DNA of 64,000 nucleotides from positions 1,550,001-1,614,000 of the forward strand of contig NZ_CP014275.1 in assembly GCF_001578105.1 (NCBI RefSeq), in the 5' to 3' direction. The position numbers were made by a program, and so were the translations under genes. Below the pieces are notes generated by a model. The model was not told the DNA's origin. It searched no databases and was given only the letters and a program-made list of their open reading frames with translations. Below are positions 43,263 through 52,069 of the stretch, one piece after another. The stretch is from Martelella sp. AD-3. GTDB taxonomy: Bacteria; Pseudomonadota; Alphaproteobacteria; Rhizobiales; Rhizobiaceae. How positions within the stretch are numbered: the stretch's first letter is position 1; the number at the start of each line of letters is the position of its first letter.

Positions 43263-44789
43263 ATGACGGACGAGCGAATGCCCCTTGAGGCGTCGGCCGG
43301 CGACGGCCCGTGCCTGCTGCGCCTCGAGCATGTCTCCAAACGCTTCGGCGGCGTGCAGGCGCTCGACGATGTCGCATTCAATGTCTGGCCCGGCGAAGTG
43401 CTTTGCCTTGCCGGCGAGAACGGTTGCGGAAAGTCGACGCTGATCAAGACGGTCAGCGGCGTCCACAAGCCGGAGTCGGGCGCGGTGATGGAATGGGACG
43501 GCCGGGACATGAGCGATCTCGACCCGGCCAGGGCCCGCGAAATGGGCATTCAGGTGATCTGGCAGGATCTCGCGCTGTTTCCCGAGATGAGCGTCGCGGA
43601 GAACATCGCGTTCGAGCGCAATCTCGGCGGCAAGCCCAGGCTCGTCAATCACAAGGCCATGCGCAGCGAGGCCGCGGCCATTCTGGAGCGTCTTGGCGTC
43701 TCGATCGATCTGGAAGCGAAGGTCTCGTCCCTGTCGATCGCCAACCGGCAACTGGTCGCCGTCGCCCGCGCCCTGATTGCCGACGCCAGGCTGGTCTTCA
43801 TGGATGAGCCGACGGCGTCCCTGTCGCGGCATGAAACGGAGGCGCTGGTCGCAATCGTCCGGCGACTTTCGGAGCAGGGGGTCGCCGTCGTCTTCGTCAG
43901 CCACCGGCTTGCGGAGGTTCTCGATGTCTGCTCCAGGGTGACGGTCCTCCGCGACGGCTGTTACGTGGGCACCTATCCGACCGAGGGCATGACCCAGGCG
44001 CGCCTGACCGAGCTGATGACCGGGCGCAGCTTCGATTATGAAGTGCGCGCGCCCCAACCGCGCAGCTCGGCGCCGCTGATTTCCGTGCGCGGTCTGACGC
44101 GCCACGGGGAATACCGGGATATCGATCTGGACATCGCCCCGGGCGAAATCGTCGGTCTGACAGGGCGCCTCGGCGCTGGCCGGACCGAGCTCGCCCTGAC
44201 ATTGTTCGGCATGAACTACCCCGACGACGGCGAGATCGTCATGGAGGGCAAGCCGCTTCGGATGATGTCGAACCGGGACGCGATCCGGGCCGGTATCGCC
44301 TATGTCTCGGAAGACCGGTTGTCGCTTGGGCTGGTTCAGCCGCAGTCGATTGCCGACAACACCGTCATATCCGTTCTCGATCGCCTGCTCAGCAACGGTT
44401 TGCTGTCAGCGGCGAAGAAGTACAGGCTGGTCGACGACTGGATCGGCCGCCTGCGGGTGAAGATCGGCGAGACGACGGACCCGGTTTCCAGCCTGTCCGG
44501 CGGCAATCAGCAACGTATTGTGCTTGCAAAGTGGCTCGCCACCAATCCCAAACTGCTGATCCTCGACAGCCCGACGGTGGGTGTCGATGTGGGCGCACGC
44601 GCGGGCATTTTCGACATCGTCAGCGATCTGGCGGCCAAGGGGATGGCGATCCTTCTGATTTCCGATGAAACGCCGGAGGTCTATTTCAATGCCGACCGCG
44701 TCCTGCATATGCGCGACGGACGGATCGTCGAGACCTTTGAGCCGGCCAAAACCGATATCGAACGCATCGAGGAGGCGGTCCATGCGTAG
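43263..44789 (+). CDS. Sugar ABC transporter ATP-binding protein (RbsA type, two ATPase domains)
   Basis: 508-residue cytoplasmic ATPase with two nucleotide-binding domains. Domain 1 (about 15-250) has Walker A GENGCGKST and a signature shifted to LSIANRQL. Domain 2 (about 265-500) has a degenerate P-loop GRLGAGRTE, usual for RbsA C-halves, and signature LSGGNQQR. The ATG at 43263 follows AGGTGG; the longer in-frame start would include the stem-loop region. Its end overlaps the first permease by eight bases. Confidence 0.94.
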   Translation: MTDERMPLEASAGDGPCLLRLEHVSKRFGGVQALDDVAFNVWPGEVLCLAGENGCGKSTLIKTVSGVHKPESGAVMEWDGRDMSDLDPARAREMGIQVIWQDLALFPEMSVAENIAFERNLGGKPRLVNHKAMRSEAAAILERLGVSIDLEAKVSSLSIANRQLVAVARALIADARLVFMDEPTASLSRHETEALVAIVRRLSEQGVAVVFVSHRLAEVLDVCSRVTVLRDGCYVGTYPTEGMTQARLTELMTGRSFDYEVRAPQPRSSAPLISVRGLTRHGEYRDIDLDIAPGEIVGLTGRLGAGRTELALTLFGMNYPDDGEIVMEGKPLRMMSNRDAIRAGIAYVSEDRLSLGLVQPQSIADNTVISVLDRLLSNGLLSAAKKYRLVDDWIGRLRVKIGETTDPVSSLSGGNQQRIVLAKWLATNPKLLILDSPTVGVDVGARAGIFDIVSDLAAKGMAILLISDETPEVYFNADRVLHMRDGRIVETFEPAKTDIERIEEAVHA

Positions 44790-45804
44790 ATTCCTTCCAA
44801 GACTGACCGGGACGGAGCTGTGGCTTTCCGCCGTCATCGCGCTGATCGTGGTCGGCCTTTCCGCCACGACGGATACGTTCTTCACGCTCGTCAACCTGTT
44901 CGATATTCTGAACTATTCGGCGGTGAACATCATCTTCGCCGCGGGCCTTCTGGTCGTGCTGATCGCAGGCGGCATCGACATATCCTTCGCCGTTGCCGCA
45001 TCGGTCGTTCAGTATCTTCTGGCGACGACGCTGATGCAGTTCGGCGGCGGCAACTGGGCTTCCGGCTTTGCCCTGGCGATCGGGTTCGGAGCCATGCTGG
45101 GCGCCGTCAATGCGGCGATGATCTATCATTTCCGGATCATATCGATCGTCGTGACGATTGCCACGTTCAACCTCTTTTTTGGTCTTCTGATGTTCGCGAC
45201 AGGTGGCGTTTCGATCTACCTGCTGCCGGACTGGATGGTGGATCGCGTGGTTCTCTTCGAGCATGAAACCGCGATGGGATGGGCGGAAATCACCCTGCCT
45301 GTCGCCGTCATGGCCGTGGTCGTATTCGCGACCTGGCTGCTTCTGCGCCGGCTGAGTTTCGGCCGCCAGCTGTTCGCCATGGGCGACAACACCGAAGGCG
45401 CGCGACGCCTCGGCATCAATATCGGCGCGATGCACTATCTGGCCTATTGTTGGCTCGGCGCCTGCGCCGGCATTGCCGGGCTGATGCAGGCCCACTACGC
45501 GCAGGAAGTGGTGCCGAACGCCCTCTACGGGCGAGAACTGGAAGTGCTGGCCGCAGTCGTCCTGGGCGGCGCGCGCCTTGGCGGCGGCCGCGGCACGCTG
45601 CTCGGCGCGGTCCTGGGGCTTGCCCTGATCGCCATCACGCAGAACGGTCTCAACCTGCTCGGCATCTCGCCCTATGCCTTCCGCATGATTGTCGGCGCGA
45701 TCATCCTGATCGCCATTGCGATGTCAGCCGAGACGCTGGGGCTCGTGAACGAAAAGCTGCGCCGCTTCAAGGCAAGCGCCGGCCAGACAGGAGTCGCCAA
45801 ATGA
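44782..45804 (+). CDS. Sugar ABC transporter permease (RbsC type), first
   Basis: 340-residue inner-membrane permease with about nine helices. The AGLLVVLIAGGIDISFA motif near residue 54 is the RbsC family signature. GDNTEGARRLGI and VLGGARLGGGRGTLLGAVLG follow in the second half. GAGGAGG precedes the ATG at 44782. It overlaps the second permease by four bases. Two different permeases in a row suggest a heterodimeric channel, as in autoinducer-2 (LsrCD) and rhamnose importers. Confidence 0.93.
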   Translation: MRRFLPRLTGTELWLSAVIALIVVGLSATTDTFFTLVNLFDILNYSAVNIIFAAGLLVVLIAGGIDISFAVAASVVQYLLATTLMQFGGGNWASGFALAIGFGAMLGAVNAAMIYHFRIISIVVTIATFNLFFGLLMFATGGVSIYLLPDWMVDRVVLFEHETAMGWAEITLPVAVMAVVVFATWLLLRRLSFGRQLFAMGDNTEGARRLGINIGAMHYLAYCWLGACAGIAGLMQAHYAQEVVPNALYGRELEVLAAVVLGGARLGGGRGTLLGAVLGLALIAITQNGLNLLGISPYAFRMIVGAIILIAIAMSAETLGLVNEKLRRFKASAGQTGVAK

Positions 45805-46841
45805 CGCGAGCCTTGACAAACCTTTTCCCCAGAACCGCCGCCGCCAGCGAAATCGTCGGCCTCGTTGTCGTGCTGCTTGCCCTGATGGCGCTTTTCGGTT
45901 CGCTTTCGGACCGGTTTCTGACGGGGGCGACCTTCTCGTCAATCGCCTTCCAGCTTCCCGAGCTCGGACTTCTGACGCTGGCGATGTTCATCCCGATCCT
46001 GTCGGGCGGGCTCAATCTGGCCATCACCTTTTCAGCCAATATCTCGGGGCTCGTTCTGGCCTGGGTCATTACCTGGGGCGGCGGCGCGGATGCCGGTCTG
46101 GGGGTGATCGTGCTGGCTGTCGTGGCCGCTCTTGCCAGCGGCGTCGTCATCGGATGGGGGCTCGGGGCGATTATTGCCTATACCGGGGCGCATCCCATTC
46201 TGGCTTCGCTTGCGATGATGATCTTCCTGCGCGGACTGGGAGAGTTTCTGACCCGCGGCGGCAGCATCTCCGGCTTTCCGCCCGCGATTTCGGCGCTGGG
46301 GCAGGGGACCGTACTGGGCATTCCCGCGCCCTTGATCGTCTTCGCCGTCTGCGTCGGGCTCTGGGCGCTGCTTCTCAATCGCACGCGGCTCGGATTCTCC
46401 ATCTTCATGCTTGGTTCCAATCCGGAGGCAACGCGCTATTCCGGCATCGATACGCGGTTCACCCTGACCATGATCTACGCGCTGTCGGGCTTCATGTGCG
46501 CGGTTGCCGGCATCATCATGGCGAGCCGTTTCAACTCGGTGCGCGTCGGCCACGGCGAAGCTTATCTTCTGATCACGGTTCTGGCCTGCTTTCTTGGCCG
46601 GGTCGATCCATTCGGCGGGTTCGGACGCGTCTCCAACGTCGTGCTTGCGCTGGTCATCCTGCAGATCATCGGCTCGGGGCTGAACCTGCTCGGCACCAAC
46701 CAGCATCTGGCAACGGCACTCTGGGGCGGCATCCTGCTCTCCGTCATGGTGGCGCGCTACCTCTGGTCCCGTCGCGGCAGCGTCGGCAGCGTCAGGACCA
46801 AACCTTCCCCTTCAACATCGCAGCAAGGAAATCAACAATGA
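45801..46841 (+). CDS. Sugar ABC transporter permease (RbsC type), second
   Basis: 346-residue inner-membrane permease. The motif AMFIPILSGGLNLAITFSANISG near residue 60 corresponds to the GGIDLSV signature of RbsC, with Asp replaced by Asn. Later come LGSNPEATRYSGI and CFLGRVDPFGGFGRVSNVVLALVILQ. It is start-coupled to the first permease (ATGA) and overlaps the epimerase gene by four bases. The compact packing shows one transcript for import and epimerisation. Confidence 0.93.
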   Translation: MTRALTNLFPRTAAASEIVGLVVVLLALMALFGSLSDRFLTGATFSSIAFQLPELGLLTLAMFIPILSGGLNLAITFSANISGLVLAWVITWGGGADAGLGVIVLAVVAALASGVVIGWGLGAIIAYTGAHPILASLAMMIFLRGLGEFLTRGGSISGFPPAISALGQGTVLGIPAPLIVFAVCVGLWALLLNRTRLGFSIFMLGSNPEATRYSGIDTRFTLTMIYALSGFMCAVAGIIMASRFNSVRVGHGEAYLLITVLACFLGRVDPFGGFGRVSNVVLALVILQIIGSGLNLLGTNQHLATALWGGILLSVMVARYLWSRRGSVGSVRTKPSPSTSQQGNQQ

Positions 46842-47692
46842 GTATCAGTGGGTTCGGCGTTCACACCGCGATGTGGGCGATGGAATGGAACCGTGCGGCG
46901 GCCGAGTTTGCCATTCCCGAGGCCGTCAAGTACGACATCGACTTCCTCGAGATCACCATGCTTGATCCGGAAAGCGTCGATGCGGCCCATACCCGCGGTT
47001 TGCTGGAAAAGAACGAAGTCGAGTGCGTCTGCTCACTCGGGCTTCCGCTCGACCGGCTGCCGACGAACAATCCGGAGGGCGCTCTGGAGTTTCTGTATAT
47101 GGCGATCGACAAGTCCTCCGCGATCGGCGCGAAAGCCATGAGCGGCGTGATTTATGGCGGCCTTGGCCAGCGCACCGGCAAGAGGCCGACCGAGGCCGAA
47201 TACGACGCCACCGCCCGCGTGGTGGAGAAGGCGGCGGCCTATGCCAAGACAAAGGGCATGGATTACGGACTGGAAGCGGTCAACCGCTATGAAAACCACC
47301 TGCTGAACACCTCGGACCAGGCCGTGATGCTGTGCGAGAAAATCGGAGCGGACAATGTCTTCGTGCATCTCGATACCTACCATATGAATATCGAGGAAAA
47401 AGGCATCGCCCAAGGCATCCTCAAGGCGCGCGAACACCTCAGATACATTCACCTTTCGGCATCGGACCGGGGCACGCCGGGGCGCGATACCATCGCCTGG
47501 GACGAAGTCTTCACCGCGCTGGCGGCCATCGACTACAAGGGCGGCATGGCGATGGAAAGCTTCATCACGGTTCCTCCGCAGGTCGCCGAAGCGCTTTCGG
47601 TGTGGCGGGATGTCGCGCCTGCCCGGGAAGAAGTGCTGACGGACGGGCTTGGCTTCCTCAGGATGAAAGCCAGTCAGTATGGTCTGATCTGA
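46838..47692 (+). CDS. D-tagatose/D-psicose 3-epimerase-like isomerase
   Basis: 284-residue TIM-barrel enzyme of the ketose 3-epimerase group. Metal-ligand motifs are in order: GLEAVNRYENHLL (Glu), VFVHLDTYHMNIEE (Asp, His), YIHLSASDRG (His) and GMAMESF (Glu), the arrangement of the Mn-dependent D-psicose and D-tagatose 3-epimerases. The ATG at 46838 overlaps the permease stop (ATGA). As the last gene of the importer operon it would interconvert the imported ketose before phosphorylation by the kinase at 40306. L-ribulose or erythrulose epimerisation are alternatives. Confidence 0.9.
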   Translation: MSISGFGVHTAMWAMEWNRAAAEFAIPEAVKYDIDFLEITMLDPESVDAAHTRGLLEKNEVECVCSLGLPLDRLPTNNPEGALEFLYMAIDKSSAIGAKAMSGVIYGGLGQRTGKRPTEAEYDATARVVEKAAAYAKTKGMDYGLEAVNRYENHLLNTSDQAVMLCEKIGADNVFVHLDTYHMNIEEKGIAQGILKAREHLRYIHLSASDRGTPGRDTIAWDEVFTALAAIDYKGGMAMESFITVPPQVAEALSVWRDVAPAREEVLTDGLGFLRMKASQYGLI

Positions 47693-47725
47693 CGGGTTCA
47701 GGGCGGCTGGCGCGATCTGCCGTTT

Positions 47726-47745
47726 AAGCCCTTCCGTGAGGGCTT
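47726..47745. terminator. Hairpin between convergent operons
   Basis: AAGCCCT/AGGGCTT with a 6-base loop, 34 bases after the epimerase stop and 48 bases beyond the DUF1989 stop on the other strand. Weak, without T-runs. Confidence 0.4.
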
Positions 47746-47792
47746 CGACATGCATTGTCTCGCGCCGGACGGCGCCGGCGCGCTCGTCCTGG

Positions 47793-48437
47793 TTAGGTCA
47801 CAAGCTTTCCCGGTCTCCGCCGGATATGCAGCGCGACGTCGCGCGGCACGCCGTCTTCGCCGTTGATGACGATCAGGTCCTGCGGGCAGGCGGAGACGGC
47901 GAAGTAGCAATCCATTTCGGCGCGCAGCCGCACATAGTGCCCGGTCCCGGTCGTGCTCGGCATGTCCTTCATGTCGTTGCTGTTCTCGACAATCGTTTCC
48001 ATGAAAAGGTTCCACGGCGTCGGCACGCGGTGAAACGGCACGCCGAGGGCTTCGAACTGTCCCTTCAGATTGTCGCTGCAATTGTCGTGGTAGCCTTCAT
48101 GGCCATAGAAGATAGTGTAGCTCGGCGCGCAGCAGGCCGGGCAAAGCGTATCGTGGATGCCCGGCGAGGTATCCTCGACAAAGGTCATGATGGTGCGCCA
48201 CTGATCGGTGCAAAGCGCGTCGCCCGGCCTGAAATTCAGCCGGTAATGCAGGACGTGGCTGTGCTCCATCGACATGTACTCCGCCGGGTTGTCGCGGGCG
48301 AAAGCCCATGTGTCGACCACCTGGCCGCCATGGATATTGACGACGTCAACGGTGTCTCCGGCGTTCAGCGCCACCATGCGGCCCCTGCGCGCGGGCACCT
48401 TTATCACTTCAAGCGCGTCGTTCATCTCTTCTCTCAT
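47793..48437 (-). CDS. DUF1989 / urea carboxylase-associated family protein
   Basis: 214-residue cytoplasmic protein of the DUF1989 family, known near urea carboxylase and guanidine or urea-related genes. Family marks are GDTVDVVNIHGGQVVDTWAF near residue 27, a Cys-rich motif DTLCPACCAPSYTIFYG near 96, HDNCSDNL near 117, and P(W)NLFMETIVENSNDM near 140. The Cys and His residues suggest metal binding. Its ATG overlaps the stop of the CocE-like hydrolase, so it is the last gene of the peptide-type ABC operon. No urea carboxylase is in the window, which makes a role in the uptake pathway for a nitrogen compound likely but unproven. Confidence 0.88.
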   Translation of the reverse strand: MREEMNDALEVIKVPARRGRMVALNAGDTVDVVNIHGGQVVDTWAFARDNPAEYMSMEHSHVLHYRLNFRPGDALCTDQWRTIMTFVEDTSPGIHDTLCPACCAPSYTIFYGHEGYHDNCSDNLKGQFEALGVPFHRVPTPWNLFMETIVENSNDMKDMPSTTGTGHYVRLRAEMDCYFAVSACPQDLIVINGEDGVPRDVALHIRRRPGKLVT

Positions 48438-50473
48438 TCATCAAAGCTGTGGGTCCAGAGGCGTTCGAAGATCTGGCGATCCGCCTCATACGCGGCAAAG
48501 CGCGACGTGAGCACGAGCCTGCCGTCCTCGCGGAAAACCTGCGTGTCCGTCTCGATCGAAACCTTCCAGCTGTCGCGCTCATAGGTTTGGGCAAACTGGA
48601 AGCCGGCGCGCGCCGACCCGCCGTCGCGGGGCAGAATGGAATAGTCGTGATCATAGCGGGACGTGATCGACAGACCGTCGATTTCCCATGTCGATGGCGT
48701 GTCCTCGGAAAAAAGGGCGACCCTGCCGGTCGCCTGGTCGGTAACCGTGGTGCGCCTGTATTCAGGGGCCACGACGGTCTCGCAGGAAACGGGCATCGCG
48801 TGCAGCGCCGCGCCGAACGCCGGCTGGTCGTGGATGGCCCCGGGCGGCATGCCGGGCAGGCTCAGTTGCAGGCTCTCGGGCTGGATGCGAATGGCATTGC
48901 CTTCCGCTTCCGGCCAGATCATCGGCCAGTAGCTGGTCGACAGCGCAAGCCGCAGCCTGCTGCCGGGCGAGAACCGGTGCGCGACGGCATTGACGGGGAT
49001 TGCGATATCGAAGGCTTCGCCCGGCGCGACGCCTTCCGGTCGCCTCAGACGCCGCGCCGTGAAGGTCACCCGCGCGGATGTGCCGTCGGCCTTGACCTCG
49101 TTCAGGCGGACGACAAGCAGCGCCCGCTCGCCCGCAAACGCGAGCCTGAGCTTCAGGGCGGCATGGCCGACGAGATGCAGCGGGTGATCGAGCGGCCCGG
49201 TGTCGAAGCAGAGCGACTGCCCGTCGTCAGGGCGCTGATCGGAAGCGAATTCCGGCCCGTTGCCGCCGGCGTCGAGCGGGCACCATTCGCCCCCGGTCGC
49301 GCCCAGCGTCAGCGGACTGTCGAGAATGATCGCGCCCGCGGTCCCGCCGGGCGTTTCGGAAAGGCAACGGTCATCGGCATAAAGCGTCTTTGCGGGCGCT
49401 TCCGGCGGCCAGCTTTCAAGCCCGATCCAGCTGCCGCCGATCTCCGGCGATGCCGCATCCGGCTTCGGATCGTCGCCGACCCAGAGCCGCAGCATCGGCT
49501 CGTCCATGATCCCCGTGTCGTCTTCGAGTAGCCAGTGGCGCCACCAGCGCATGCATTCCTGCAGGAAGCCGATCCGCGGTCCGGGCTGGCCCCATGTCGG
49601 ATACATATGCGTCCACGGCCCGATGAGCCCCTTGCGCGGAACATTCAGCTTCCGCATCAACCGGAGGATGGGATCGGAGTAGCCATCGACCCAGCCGCCG
49701 ACGGCGAAGACGGCGCAGTCGATATCGCCATAATTCTCGCAGACGGAGCCGTGCTTCCAGAATGCGTCGCGCTCCATGTGCGACAGCCAGCCGGCAAGCG
49801 GGGGCTCGATATTTTCCAGCCGGTGCATCCAGATGTCGCGCCAGTTCTGTCCGGCATGTTTCGGGTCCGCCGGACGTCCAAGCTGGGTGAAGAGCCCTGC
49901 GCCCCATTGCAGACCGTCGTTCAAGAGCGCGCCGCCCATGAAATGAACGTCGTCACTGTAGCGGTCGTCGGTCGAACAGGCTGTGATGATCGCCTTGAGG
50001 GCTGGGGGGCGGCGCGCGGCGATCTGCAGGCCGGCGAAGCCGCCCCATGAAATGCCGATCATGCCGACATTGCCGTTGCACCACGCCTGCGCCGCAAGCC
50101 AGGCAATCACCTCGAGGGTATCGTCCTGCTCCTGTTTCAGATATTCGTCGTGCAGCAGGCCTTCGGAATTGCCCGAGCCGCGAATATCGACGCGGCAGGC
50201 GGCAATGCCGCATTCGGCGAAGTAGCCGTGCATCATGGCATCGGCAAGCGCCGTGCCGTCCGACTGACGATAGGGGATCCATTCGAGAACGACCGGGACC
50301 CGGGAAGCAGCCGGCGCCTCAGGCAGCCACAGGCGCGCCGTCAGCCGCGTGCCGTCGGAAAGGGGAATGACGATCTGTTGAAAGGGCGCCGGCCTGTCGC
50401 CAGTCGCGCGCACGGTGAAATTCTGCAAGAGACTGCTCGCTTGTCGCTCTGTTGCGGTTCGGGCGGCGGACAC
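48434..50473 (-). CDS. CocE/NonD family hydrolase (S15-type acyl esterase)
   Basis: 679-residue hydrolase related to cocaine esterase and X-Pro dipeptidyl peptidases. The alpha/beta-hydrolase domain has nucleophile Ser142 in GMIGISWGGFAG and DIRGSGNSEG at about 96-105; the C-terminal beta-sandwich (PepX_C) starts near residue 330. No signal peptide. It starts with GTG and has no strong ribosome site; translation may depend on the preceding gene, 27 bases upstream. It probably hydrolyses an ester or amide compound imported by the ABC system in the same operon. Cocaine itself is not implied. Confidence 0.9.
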   Translation of the reverse strand: MSAARTATERQASSLLQNFTVRATGDRPAPFQQIVIPLSDGTRLTARLWLPEAPAASRVPVVLEWIPYRQSDGTALADAMMHGYFAECGIAACRVDIRGSGNSEGLLHDEYLKQEQDDTLEVIAWLAAQAWCNGNVGMIGISWGGFAGLQIAARRPPALKAIITACSTDDRYSDDVHFMGGALLNDGLQWGAGLFTQLGRPADPKHAGQNWRDIWMHRLENIEPPLAGWLSHMERDAFWKHGSVCENYGDIDCAVFAVGGWVDGYSDPILRLMRKLNVPRKGLIGPWTHMYPTWGQPGPRIGFLQECMRWWRHWLLEDDTGIMDEPMLRLWVGDDPKPDAASPEIGGSWIGLESWPPEAPAKTLYADDRCLSETPGGTAGAIILDSPLTLGATGGEWCPLDAGGNGPEFASDQRPDDGQSLCFDTGPLDHPLHLVGHAALKLRLAFAGERALLVVRLNEVKADGTSARVTFTARRLRRPEGVAPGEAFDIAIPVNAVAHRFSPGSRLRLALSTSYWPMIWPEAEGNAIRIQPESLQLSLPGMPPGAIHDQPAFGAALHAMPVSCETVVAPEYRRTTVTDQATGRVALFSEDTPSTWEIDGLSITSRYDHDYSILPRDGGSARAGFQFAQTYERDSWKVSIETDTQVFREDGRLVLTSRFAAYEADRQIFERLWTHSFDE

Positions 50474-50500
50474 GGGCGGCCCGCCGCCTTCGTTTCAGGA

Positions 50501-52069
50501 TCAGGAGGCCTTGAAGTCGCGCAGGAAGGCGATCTGCGCATCCGGCTTGAAGGCGGGCTCGATACCCGGCTTCGTCACCCAGGCGTTGACGCCGTGATAG
50601 AGGAAGATATAGGCGCCGGTTTCCTCCAGCTCGTTCTGCAGCTCGACATACATCCGCTCGCGCTTCTCCGGATCGGTTTCCTTCACGGCGGCGGCATTCT
50701 TCGCATCCCACCCGGGCGAGCAGGTGCGCTGGAAGTTCCACACGCCGACCTGCTCGCAGGTGAACCATTCCGTCACCCAGCTCGGGTCCGGCGTGGTCGT
50801 GAACGGCTCGATGATCAGGTCGATATTCTTGTAGCCGCCGCCCTCGTTGTCCTGCGCCTCGGCAATCATCGTGGCGCTGTCCATCTGGCGGATCGAGAGG
50901 TTGATGCCGATCTGTGCGAGCTGCGCCTGCAGCACCTGTGCGACAATCATGATGTCAGGATCCGTGCCGAAGGTCAGAGAAAGATCCAGGCCCTCCGCGC
51001 CGGCTTCCTGCAGCAGGGCCTTGGCCTTTTGCGGGTCATACCCGTAAAGAACGCTGTCGCGCGCGCCAAGCAAGGGCGGCGGAACCAGGCCGTATGCGGG
51101 GTCGACCGCGCCGCCGAAGGTCGCATCGACGATTTCCTGAACGTTGACGGCATGCTGGATCGCGCGGCGAACCTTGATGTCGGCAAGCTTCGGATTTTCG
51201 ACATTCATGCCGATCCAGGCATAGCCGAGCGCCGGCTTGACCGTCAGCGTGTTGTCGGTGCCCTCATAGGCCGGGATCGAGTTGACGGCGATCTGCGTGC
51301 AGTCGAGGTCGCCCGCGGCAAAGGCCGTTTCGGCGGAGGTCACGTCGGCGATCGGGTAGAGCTCGATCTCGTCGTAATAGGGCCTGGGACCGACCCAGCC
51401 GGGATTGCGCGTCAGCCGGATGATCTCGCGCGGTCGCCATTCGGCAAGCTGGTAGGGACCGGAGCAGGCCAGCGGATCGGTGGCAATATCGGCATTGCCG
51501 GAAGCCTCGACAGCCTTTTTCGAGATGATCAGGCCGGAGGCATTCGGCAGTGTTGACGTGAAGAGCGGCGCGAAGGGCTCCTTCAGGCGGATGACGCCGG
51601 TGTATTTTCCGGTCACTTCGACGGTGTCGAGCGCGGCCCAGTCGGAGCCGTAGACGGCGTTGACGGCCGGATCGGCGAAACGCTCGAAGGAAAACTTCAC
51701 GTCCTCCGCCGTCATCTCGCCGAAGCCGTTGGTGAACTGGATGCCGGGCCGCAACTCGAACCTGATGTTCATCGGGTCGCTGTCGTCAAGCAGGGTAGCC
51801 GCATCCAGCTCCCAGTCCCAGTTGTCGCCGTCTCCGTAGCGCACCAGCCCGGAGAAGATCGCGAACATCACGGTTTCGTCGTACCAGCCGCCACGGCTTG
51901 CCGGATCAAGGCGTTCCATGTCGCCGTCATTGCGGATCTTGAGAACCTTGTTCTCCTGCGCAAAAACGGCCTGCGTCCCGGCCAGATTGGCCACGGCCAC
52001 CGCCAGTCCGCCGGCGCCCAGTCTCTGCATCGCCTGGCGTCGGGTGATCTTGAATTCACTCATGGTCAT
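50501..52069 (-). CDS. Peptide-type ABC transporter substrate-binding protein (family 5)
   Basis: 522-residue periplasmic binding protein of the DppA/OppA class. A twin-arginine signal is visible: FKITRRQAMQRLGAGGLAVAVANLAG, cleavage likely after VFA near residue 37. Mature start NKVLKIRNDGDMERLDPAS, then the family pattern with FELRPGIQFTNGFGEMTAEDVKFSFER. Two ATGs (52069, 52063) are close; AGGA precedes the first. It overlaps the end of the upstream ATPase gene and sits after, not before, the membrane and ATPase genes. Tat export suggests a protein that folds in the cytoplasm, unusual for this class though seen in rhizobia. Confidence 0.93.
   Translation of the reverse strand: MTMSEFKITRRQAMQRLGAGGLAVAVANLAGTQAVFAQENKVLKIRNDGDMERLDPASRGGWYDETVMFAIFSGLVRYGDGDNWDWELDAATLLDDSDPMNIRFELRPGIQFTNGFGEMTAEDVKFSFERFADPAVNAVYGSDWAALDTVEVTGKYTGVIRLKEPFAPLFTSTLPNASGLIISKKAVEASGNADIATDPLACSGPYQLAEWRPREIIRLTRNPGWVGPRPYYDEIELYPIADVTSAETAFAAGDLDCTQIAVNSIPAYEGTDNTLTVKPALGYAWIGMNVENPKLADIKVRRAIQHAVNVQEIVDATFGGAVDPAYGLVPPPLLGARDSVLYGYDPQKAKALLQEAGAEGLDLSLTFGTDPDIMIVAQVLQAQLAQIGINLSIRQMDSATMIAEAQDNEGGGYKNIDLIIEPFTTTPDPSWVTEWFTCEQVGVWNFQRTCSPGWDAKNAAAVKETDPEKRERMYVELQNELEETGAYIFLYHGVNAWVTKPGIEPAFKPDAQIAFLRDFKAS

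Noticed and set aside
48449..49531. Plus-strand open frame of 360 codons
   Set aside because: Mirror of the CocE-like hydrolase, whose motifs (GISWGG) identify the true strand.
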